64,000 bases of DNA, from NCBI GenBank assembly GCA_025667525.1, contig CM046877.1, positions 261,551,706 through 261,615,705 of the forward strand, in the 5' to 3' direction. Source of the stretch: Glebionis coronaria (taxonomy: Eukaryota; Streptophyta; Magnoliopsida; Asterales; Asteraceae). The stretch's first letter is position 1, and each line of letters starts with the position of its first letter. This document shows positions 56,231-64,000 of this stretch, in pieces. The position numbers and the translations under genes are program-made. The notes beneath the pieces are model-generated. The model saw only the letters and a program-made list of their open reading frames with translations. It was not told the origin of the DNA and ran no database searches.

Positions 56231-59200
56231 TGGTGTAGTAAAATCGTACACGTTTTAGGAAAAACGCGTATGAGTGGCAAGTATTAAGTTATACGCTTTA
56301 GGAAAAACGTAAAACCGAATAAATGCGGGTTCGTTCTCGAAGGAGGTGTGTGGATTAATGTGCCAATATATAAAATAACAATGTTTGGATTAGTGACGTT
56401 TTTGGTTTAGAAGAGAAAAAGTAAAGACGAGCTACGACTACGATTAAACTACGACGTTGACGTAAAACGCGAACGTAAATACGTAAAATGTGACGAAATT
56501 TAAAAATGAAACCTAAAAATTAATTAAAATATTAAACTAAGTCTTAAATAATATAAATAAGAATAAAAGTCCAACAAATATATTTTAAAACCTTTTATTA
56601 ATTAACTATTCAATTTTTAATGCTAATTAAAGCCCAAAAATTAAATATAATTAAAAAAATGCCCAAAATATTAATTTATTGAACTAATAACTAACTTATA
56701 TTATTTAATGACTAAAAAGTTTTTTTTCTAAATTTTAAAAACTATTTTTCTATTTTTAAATGACTTAAAACTATTTTTAAATTAAAATATTCATAAAAAA
56801 ATAATAAAATAATGCCAAAATTAATTTGACAATTTTAAAAATCCTAATTTACCCTAATGAACAGTAGAAAATTGAAAAAGTTTGAAAAATGTAAAAATTT
56901 GCACTAAAAGACATAACTATTTAATAATTAAACCCTAATTAACTTAAATTAATTATAAAAAATAATTAAAAAGGTGAACAGTAACTAATTTTTAAACTAA
57001 AAATCTTAAATTAATATTCTGAATCTAAGAAAAATTTTAAAACTAAAAAAATGATAATTTTTTACACTAGATGACAAAAAACAGTAATTAAAAAAGGTAA
57101 TTAAAATGGCTAATTAATCTACAAATTACTTAATGAACAGTAATTTAAAAATAAATTATACTGAAAAATCAAGAATAAAATAAGAAAAATAATGCAAAAA
57201 GAATCAGGTCCTAATACCTATTTTTTACCACTAAAGACAAAAAAGTAAGATGTGATAGTGACACTTTTTGTGTTTCTGTCTTTTAGTGTAGCAGTGGCTA
57301 CAACAAAGCTATCAGTGGGAAAGGAGTTCCCACTGACAGTGAAAAAAAACGGGTCTGTGGAGAATTGTGCTTAGAACTTGTTCATTTGTTGATGATTCTT
57401 GGCAACAAGGGCACCCCCACACTCATGGAAGTGTGGGGAGTCAATATAAACAAGAAAAAGAGCAAGTACAATACAAAATTCACACACAATATAGCAAAAT
57501 TCAGTTGCTGTGACAAATAGGGGGGCTGTGGGGGCAGTTGCTGATCTACTTGGCAAATAAATGAATTTCAGAGCTCAAATCTTTGCATACAACCCAACCA
57601 AAACACAACCAAGCTGTTTAGAACCCTAGTTTAACCTATACTCTAACAGAATCCAAGCTTGATGGGCAAAATTAAGCTAAAACAAGGCAGAATGATGCAT
57701 TTACTGAATTTTAAGCTATAAAGGCCAAATTTCAAACATGCAAATGCTTAATTCTTGCCACAAGACTGAAGCAAATGATTTTTTAAACCAACACTACCCT
57801 AATTGAGTATATTAAAACTACTTCTAGGCCAAATATATGTCACACACTTAACCTAACAAGCAGATCCAAACACCCCTTTATATTCAGAAAACTAAAATTA
57901 TGAAAGAACTTTTAAAAACAACTAATCACAACCTATCCAATCTAGCATAGATACACTTCAAACATGATAAGAATACAAATTAACAGTTAAATAACCAAAT
58001 GCAAGCATTGATAAGCAGATTCATACCAAACTCAAAGAACCAAGCAAATATTCAAGAAGGTTCAAGCCTAACCTTGGGCTGATGCCTTTTCTTGAACACT
58101 TCTAGCTTAAATGAGCTTATATGCTGCTTATGAAGATGTGTAGAGAGCCCCTACTGAGATTCTACAACAGAATCAGGGGTGACTATGTCTTCAATAAAAA
58201 TGAATGGAAATATGGAATCTTGATGAAGCCTTTTGGAACCTGCACAAACAAACACACAAAACAAAGAGAAACAGTGACCTGTGAGCAAACAAATAAGCTA
58301 TAAGCAAGCTTATTAATTAAGCTGCTATAGCTTATAAGCTTATGCTAAGAAAAATATATTGAAAACTGATTTTTCTTTCTGAAATTTTTGGAACACAAAA
58401 CTTTGAAACCTTGGATAACAACTTAACCAAATTATGAATTCAGTCACATGAATCCACTTTCACTTCATCATGGACTGAATTCATGAACCTTTTTCAAGAA
58501 ATTTTAAAAATATAAATTTTCTGAAAATCCTTAGAACACGTTTTTAAAACCTATAACTAAATTGCAAATTTTAAGTAAAGGTTACACTAAAAAAAACATT
58601 AAAAAGAAGATGGAACTCAGTAATTTGCAAAGCTTAAAAGTTTCATTTTCATTAATAATCTTAAAATTTACAAAAACTGGAACAAAAGGGCAAACCACAT
58701 GTTGGTGCTCCTTTTATAAGCAACTAAAGATCATTCTAGAATAACAAAACCCTAAACATGAAAATTCCACTATTGCCCTTGGTCAATTCGTTTGAATTCA
58801 GTCAAAAGTTGGTATCATGTGATGATGTTGAGAAGCCAGCTGTGAAGGATGATCAGGACCCTTAAACGAACATTGGAGGCCAAGGAATGTTTTTTGGTTC
58901 GTTGATTTACTGACCTCCTTTGTTTTCTTCTTCTTTGTGGGGCAGGGGGCACATGGGATGGTCTATTGGTGAAAGTGATGGACGTTTTGGGAGGTGGGAT
59001 GGGTTTAGGATAAGGTCAATTAGGGATCTGCTAATTATTAGCAAGAAACCCTATGGTTAAGATCTAATTCGGGCTTAGGGTTTATGTTGGGATGAAGGAG
59101 GATTAGCAGGGTTTTAATCCAAGGTAAGGGTTGGGTGAATTTAAAAAACTGTTTCCCCAACTAATCTTTTATTAATCTAATTTAAATAAAATCAGTTAAC

Positions 59201-59817
59201 TAAAAAAAACTAGTGGGATATGACGTGTTGATTTGGTGTAATGTGATTGGGTGATGGGTGAGTGGGGATGATGTGTCATGAGGTGAATGGCTGGGAGAGT
59301 TTTGTTTGTCTGGTCCAAATGCCCCCCAAACTTTCTTCACTTGGTCACTTTGATTAAAACTTCATCAACGCCCCATTTGGCTGTGACAACTTTGGCCAAG
59401 TTGTCGTTTTTGGCATAATGTTTTTCAAAGCTTGTTTATAAGGTTTTTTATGCATAAATTGCATTCTTCAAGGACCAAATGTGTATATTCTTGAAACATA
59501 AGGGACCCCATTGTAATATTTGAGATTTTCAGGGGTATTAAGTGACAAGTCTTCAATAATTAAGGGACCATTCTTGCCAAATCTTCAAACTTCAAGGACT
59601 TGATAGGAAAATCATGATTCGGGTCCGGTTCTTTGTGCGGCTTCGTTTCCCGTGTTCGTTTTTGCTTGATTCCTTTGATCTTTTGGTGAATTCACGATAT
59701 CCATACCTAAAATACACAATGAACAAATACAAGCACATATATGGGTATTTTGATGATATTTTAAGCGTTTTAAGCCCGATTTGGACGATGAGACTATGTA
59801 TAAATACAGTCTCATCA
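56231..59817 (-). repeat. D LTR3 (5' LTR of D2)
   Basis: 3587 bp, same ends as LTR1 and LTR2. About 8 private differences, for example GACATAACT near 56912 and TTTGGCATAATG near 59410. TATA at 58711-58718 (minus). Confidence 0.93.
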
Positions 59818-59822
59818 GGAAA
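59818..59822 (+). repeat. target duplication GGAAA, right of D
   Basis: Partner of 35063-35067. B sequence resumes here. Confidence 0.93.
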
Positions 59823-60429
59823 CCTTGTCAAGGAGATTCTTAATTTAATCTACCCGATCACAGGTACGGTATCTAATATCGTCTAACGGTCTTCACCGAC
59901 TGGAGGTAAAACGCTACCGAGTTAGGATGAAATGTTCAAAGCCATTTTATCCGTGTCTATATATGTTGTTGTATATCAAGATGGTGGCGTAGCTGTGTAC
60001 TAACCGAAGTCGTCTTCACATGTTCATACTGAAAGTTAAAGTCTTCCGCAACTCTGATGAATACTTGAAGGACTAACTACAACTTCATTTGAATGGGAGA
60101 TTGTTAGCCGTTCAAAATCAACAAAGTATGAACATGTCGATTCAGAAGTCACAAGAGCACAAGATGGCGATAATCAAGATATCTAATTAAGTAAGAATGT
60201 AAGAATGTAATAGGTCATCTTAGTCACAAGGAGCACAAGATGGAGATCTCAAGCACTCAAAGTCAAATGACAAAGGCTCAAGATAAAGATCACTAAAGCA
60301 TGAAGGAACAAAGCTGTTACAAACAAGATCAAGACCAAGATACAAGACCAAAGCAGGAAGATCTCCTCTACAAGAATGTATTCACTCAATCATCTTATGC
60401 TTTTTAAGCTTTTTAAGATGACCGATACA
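59823..60429 (+). other. B 3' non-coding region, right of D
   Basis: Homologous to A 23288-23848. It contains a decoy PPT/LTR junction at 60094-60109 (GGGAGATTGTTAGCCG) and, at 60201-60226, a 26-bp piece identical to B's own LTR (24119-24144), set between two near-identical copies of an AGTCACAAG-type 21-22 bp sequence (60147-60167 and 60222-60243). Confidence 0.75.
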
Positions 60430-60440
60430 TTGGGGGAGAT
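60430..60440 (+). promoter_or_regulatory. B polypurine tract
   Basis: TTGGGGGAGAT directly before the 3' LTR, identical to A. Confidence 0.9.
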
Positions 60441-60806
60441 TGTTAGCCCTATATTTGATATAGTCGAACAAGAATGTAATAGGTAATCTTAGTTATTAAT
60501 GGTCTTGTATTGTAATAGGTTAGTCGGGTTAACCGGACTTGGACTTTAAGCTAATATTGTATAAGTTAGGGGCGTAAGTCCAAGCAAAACCAAGCCCGGC
60601 CCAAGGAAACTAAACCCACAGCCCATATGCCAAGGGTATATAAACCCTCTTCCATGTGTGAAAGAGGGTGTTGGTTACATTTACTTTCTCTCTCTAGTAA
60701 TAGTTTAACCTTCCAAATCTCTCTTGTTTCTCTCTCTACTTTTCTTCTATTTCTCTCTCTAAATATCTCTCTAAATCTTGTGTTATGGATTCAAATGGGT
60801 TTAACA
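60441..60806 (+). repeat. B 3' LTR
   Basis: 366 bp, 10 substitutions and no indels versus 24090-24455. TATATAAA at 60647-60654. Confidence 0.95.
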
Positions 60807-60811
60807 GGATC
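60807..60811 (+). repeat. target duplication GGATC, right of B
   Basis: Partner of 24085-24089. Confidence 0.95.
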
Positions 60812-60962
60812 TTTCATTTTTCTTTCAATCTAATATCACCTAGTTTTCTCCACCTTCTCTCTACTTTCTCTCACTACTTTCTCTCACTACTTTCTCTCTC
60901 TAGAAATCATCTATCTTTTCATCTTTAATTCTTGTTAAATAATCTAATATAGTAGGACAACA
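60812..60962 (+). repeat. A 3' LTR, right piece
   Basis: Continues the A 3' LTR (TTTCATTTTTC...GACAACA), matching 12003-12139 of the 5' LTR with a 12-14 bp TCTCACTACTTT duplication near 60880-60895. Confidence 0.92.
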
Positions 60963-62728
60963 CACGCTATTGTTGTGATGATATCCATACGTCGCGCCCC
61001 ATATTCCGCTATGGTGGGATGATATCCATAGTCTTGTAGCCTAGTCTATAGCTTAAGGGTCCCTACATATAGGTGTCATAGGAGTATGTGCGCATTATAT
61101 TAATTAAAGTTTCATGGATGTTATTGGTCTTTATTTGCGATGTTTTGTTTAGTTTTGACTAGTATGGATTTAACCATAGTCGTTCATACTTAGCCACATG
61201 TTATGTTCTTTTCGTGTTTTGACTAGTGCGGGTTGAACCATAGTCGTCCACACTAGTCATGGTTGTATTTTGTGTAAATTGTACATTATAGTACATAATT
61301 TGGTAAATGGTAGTTTTTGTCTTTTGTATATTTTCACAAATATTGTTAAGTTACTTTCTATACCTAATATATAGTATTTTTTCTTTTGATGTTTAAGTGA
61401 TGTTCCTTAAGAACCATGTGGTGATTCGAGTTACTAGGAGTAGGCGGCTAGGAAGGATTTTGAGCTGTTTCCACTCTTATGGGTGACATAACTTATAACT
61501 AATTATGTTTCTGTTTTGGATTTTGTCTATGTTGTTTTAGCTAGACTATGGATTTATGTATTCCAAGAGTTTGACTATGTTATTTTAATAAATGGTGTTT
61601 TGGACCTTATCCTATGTGATTGTGTGCTTATGTGAGTAGATGGACTTATGTGTTATGTGTTGTATTGATTCGTATAAGTGTCATCATAGGAGGTAGTGCA
61701 TTGGGGAAAGGGTAATTGTATAAGTATGGCGGCCAACATAGTTATACAAGTACCACAACATCAATGGATTCCTAAGTATGATTGCATGAAAGAGGGTTAA
61801 TACATGCTTGTATAGTAGATATTGGACGGATTTAAGTATATGTATCCTTATATGACTATATATGTATAATCCCCTATAATTATCGATTGTATCCTAAGGA
61901 AGGTTGCTAGCTCGCTTCTTTTTGGATATTCAACCTCCCTTGTAGCGTATTCTTCGAGTTCCTATTTCACGTGTCCGTTCTAAAATGGTGTTTTTGGTGT
62001 TAAGTCTATTGAAATAACTTGGGATTTATTTTGGGATAATGAAATCTTTCGTGTTGAGTCTTACATTCCTTTTGGTCGGTATATATTGAAAAAGACTTGG
62101 AAATCTACTATAGAGTTGAATAGTTGGTTATATTCGGTAAAATAAGGGTATGGTGTAGGAGTCGGGTTTGCAACAAGATGTAACATGAGTTTTTTTTTAA
62201 TGTGTAATCAACACTTTTTTATTTCAATTTCTAGAAGACTTTCTTTAAAAATAAGGTAAAATAAAATTTTCCTACTTAAATATCTCATATAAGTGAGTTT
62301 AACCGATTTACATTATTTATAATTATTTATTTAAGACTAAACTGAGTTCATGATAGTTTCACGTACACTTATTTCTTTTCATTTAAATAAAAGGATTACA
62401 TTAATCACGAAGATAATTTTGTAGTTTTTAAAACAATTAGATAAAAATTATGTTGGTCATAACTTATTTGTTTTTAAAACTTTTTGAGTGATTCAAAAGC
62501 CTAAAATTATGTACTCGCAACGTACTTTTAAAATATTCAAAATGTATGGTCATGGGAGGACAGTAGCTTGGTCAAAATTTTGGTACAAGTGTCGGGTTCA
62601 AGGTTGAGTTTTGAATAGTAGTTTTAAACTTATGATTTGGGATGTTCAGTGTAACTAGTATTTGAGTTGAGTCTTGAGATCATATAGAGGGTTGTTTGCA
62701 GATTGTTTAAGTCACATAGATGTGGAGA
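60963..62728. other. non-coding flank right of A
   Basis: No credible ORF. It has a repeated GATGATATCCATA (about 60976 and 61019) and an imperfect tandem pair around GTTTTGACTAGT (61152-61190 and 61216-61255). It may be the downstream part of the Ty3 LTR-like sequence that starts near 9911; this is weak inference. Confidence 0.4.
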
Positions 62729-62745
62729 GGTAAAGAAAAATATTT
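62729..62745 (+). repeat. SINE target duplication, left
   Basis: 17-bp GGTAAAGAAAAATATTT, exact partner at 62944-62960. Confidence 0.9.
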
Positions 62746-62943
62746 TTTTTTGGGTATACCTAGGTTTCCGACTTGACATTGCGAGCCGACTAATTACAGG
62801 GCAACTACCCTTTTGGATAGTCCAGAGTCGTCGCAAGTGAAACTCCGTGGCCACCCCAAATTATACAAACCTAATGAGGTTTGAACCCTTGACCTCTCCT
62901 TTGAGAGTCAAGGACCTTACCACTGGGCCACTTGATGGTGGTT
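62746..62943 (-). mobile_element. tRNA-derived SINE
   Basis: 198 bp on the minus strand. Pol III A box TGGCCCAGTGG (62920-62930) and B box GGTTCAAACC (62878-62887), about 32 bp apart, at its 5' end; an A run at its 3' end (62746-62751 on the plus strand is T). Flanked by a perfect 17-bp target duplication, which marks L1-type target-primed insertion. It has no coding capacity and would have used LINE enzymes. Confidence 0.9.
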
Positions 62944-62960
62944 GGTAAAGAAAAATATTT
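62944..62960 (+). repeat. SINE target duplication, right
   Basis: Exact partner of 62729-62745. Confidence 0.9.
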
Positions 62961-63141
62961 CTTTTAGGAAAAGTCGTTTTGTGCAAGTTTTTTTTAAATA
63001 ATATGTCGCGGGTTGTAATATGTTTTGGTTTTTCCGTTGAGTTTTTATTGGGTTGGTTGTTGCTTTCAAAGGTTATTTTGAGTTGATACATGTTTCGGGT
63101 TTGATTTTTCTTTTTGAGTGAAAGTCCCAAAATACAACAAT
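62961..63141. other. short non-coding spacer
   Basis: Nothing recognised between the SINE and the right-edge LTR. The last five bases, ACAAT, would be the target duplication of that LTR element. Confidence 0.5.
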
Positions 63142-63983
63142 TGTTGAAACTAAGTCTCGTGTAAACACTAATACACAATGAAATACTTTTCAAACGAGTA
63201 ATGCTTTATTAAATGTTAGAAACAAAGTATTACAAAGTGTTATGAATACACCCATTGAATGACAATAAGAAATGAACCCTAGAACAAGTAAACTTGATTC
63301 GAGCCTCATGTTTACAAGAGAACCAATGAGTAGCTGGTGGAAAGCTAAGGGCTCAGTGGTTCCAAAGGGAGAAAGAACTTAGATAGTTTATCCAAGCACA
63401 AGGGTTAAATATAATTCTTTCTCCCTCCTATTTATAATGGTACGAGGTTGTATCCTTAGTGGGGATAGTTGATACGTGTCATCTTCTGAGTGGAAGAGTA
63501 CAACGTATTAAATGCATGTCCAAATCGAGACATGCCTTTAAACAACCTTAGGTGAACAGTACTACAAACTGTTCACCTTTGTCCCACTAGGACGTACTAG
63601 GCTTATCTTGAATCTCTTATTTTGTCCCGCTCAAAACACTTTGTAGATTTTCCCGCCTAAACTATAAGGATAGGACAAGCTTTGCTTGTCCAAGACTTCA
63701 TAGGGTCATAAGTGATCTTTGAGTATTGTTAACTCAGAGATCCTTGAACACCAGCACATTCCTTTTACATCCCAACTATTCATAATCGCTGGTAAGTATG
63801 ACTTCAGATCATCTTCGACTTCTCAAACGTTGTCTTTGACTTGAATGTTCCTGGTGTGCCAGCTGAGGCTTTGCCTTCCGCTAGTATGGTCTTTGTCGCT
63901 GGTCCTCTCAGCGACCTGTAACACTTAGTATAATTTGAACAAATCTAGACTGGGTCATAGTTAGAACTTTCATTGGCCCAACA
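63142..63983 (-). repeat. copia-type 3' LTR of an element that continues outside the window
   Basis: 842 bp, TGTTGAAAC...GGCCCAACA on the plus strand, followed by a minus-strand polypurine tract. A TATAAATA box lies near 63430-63438 (minus). Not the C1, A or B family by sequence. The left limit rests on the TGTTG/CAACA symmetry only. Confidence 0.7.
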
Positions 63984-64000
63984 ATCTCCCCCTATTTGTT
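63984..64000 (-). promoter_or_regulatory. polypurine tract of right-edge element
   Basis: Minus strand AACAAATAGGGGGAGAT abutting the LTR; the internal region lies to the right, outside the window. Confidence 0.8.

Larger units (their letters stand above)
35068..59817 (-). mobile_element. tandem non-autonomous Ty3/gypsy element D (3 LTRs, 2 internal regions)
   Basis: LTRs at 35068-38655, 45667-49252 and 56231-59817; internal regions D1 38656-45666 and D2 49253-56230. One GGAAA target duplication flanks the whole 24.75 kb, so the unit behaves as a single insertion. Minus-strand orientation follows from gag, the primer sites left of LTR2 and LTR3, and polypurine tracts right of LTR1 and LTR2. 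Only gag and a DLGAS protease are encoded; there is no RT, RNase H or integrase. Gag type, protease and tRNA-Asp primer site point to the Athila/Tat branch. Confidence 0.93.
24090..60806 (+). mobile_element. Ty1/copia retrotransposon B, inserted in A's 3' LTR and split by D
   Basis: Two 366-bp LTRs with TGTTAGCCC...TTTAACA ends (24090-24455 and 60441-60806), target duplication GGATC, initiator-Met primer site, and gag, protease, integrase, RT and RNase H on the plus strand. Without D it is about 12 kb. Its proteins resemble those of A, so A and B are sister families. LTRs differ at 10 sites by eye. Confidence 0.95.
11772..60962 (+). mobile_element. Ty1/copia retrotransposon A, split by nested element B
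   Basis: LTRs at 11772-12139 and 23860-24089 plus 60812-60962, both TGTTAGCC...GACAACA. Internal region 12140-23859 with gag, protease, integrase, RT and RNase H on the plus strand. Without B it is about 12.5 kb. The two LTRs differ at about 16 positions plus a 12-14 bp duplication in the 3' copy. No matching target duplication: the left neighbour is a 3' internal fragment and the right neighbour begins CACGC, so the original left end was lost. Confidence 0.9.

Noticed and set aside
62746..62943. Functional tRNA gene
   Set aside because: A and B boxes are present but the cloverleaf and acceptor end are not; body length, A tail and target duplication mark a SINE.
62861..63193. 110-codon minus-strand frame
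   Set aside because: It runs through the SINE B box, the target duplication and the LTR edge; no domain.
1..64000. Host protein-coding gene
   Set aside because: Every coding block is assignable to a retrotransposon or lacks coding character.

Overview
The window looks like a piece of a large plant nuclear genome made almost wholly of LTR retrotransposons. The copia polyproteins (long coiled-coil gag, protease written DSGC-T/S-K/R-HM, a conserved extra ORF after pol) and the Athila/Tat-like gag-protease with a tRNA-Asp primer site resemble elements I associate with Asteraceae. That host call is inference from memory. I see no host gene, rRNA, tRNA gene or CRISPR array, and every protein-coding region is damaged transposon sequence.

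Layout. (1) 1-9682: a minus-strand Ty1/copia element (C1) with its 5' LTR at 9176-9682, gag, protease, integrase, RT and RNase H read leftwards, then an extra env-position ORF; the other end is outside the window. (2) 9683-11270: non-coding flank, possibly part of a Ty3 LTR. (3) 11271-60962: a nested stack. Plus-strand copia element A starts at 11772. Its 3' LTR (23860-24089 and 60812-60962) is split by plus-strand copia element B (24090-60806, target duplication GGATC). The 3' non-coding region of B is split at 35067/59818 by a minus-strand Ty3/gypsy insertion D (35068-59817, target duplication GGAAA). D is not a simple element: it is LTR-internal-LTR-internal-LTR, with three LTRs of about 3.59 kb and two internal regions of about 7 kb that carry gag and protease but no RT, RNase H or integrase. 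(4) 60963-64000: flank, a tRNA-derived SINE at 62746-62943 with a 17-bp target duplication, and a minus-strand copia LTR at the right edge.

The nesting order agrees with LTR divergence counted by eye: A about 16 differences in 368 bp (4.3%), B 10 in 366 bp (2.7%), D roughly 0.5-0.6% between any two LTRs. With the often used rate of 1.3e-8 per site per year these are about 1.7, 1.0 and 0.2 million years; treat them as rough.

No element looks autonomous. C1 has nonsense codons, frameshifts and a YVDD-to-YVYD change in RT. A keeps an intact YIDD RT block and B an intact protease-integrase block, but both have many stops. D lacks pol entirely and would have depended on enzymes from a relative. 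The most unusual observations are the three-LTR tandem D with a shared 428-bp gag duplication in both internal regions, a 10-bp motif (AAGTACCGCT and its complement) scattered about 26 times through C1, different short-repeat arrays at the same leader position of A and B, and TATA-proximal palindromes whose arms differ between families while the fold is kept.
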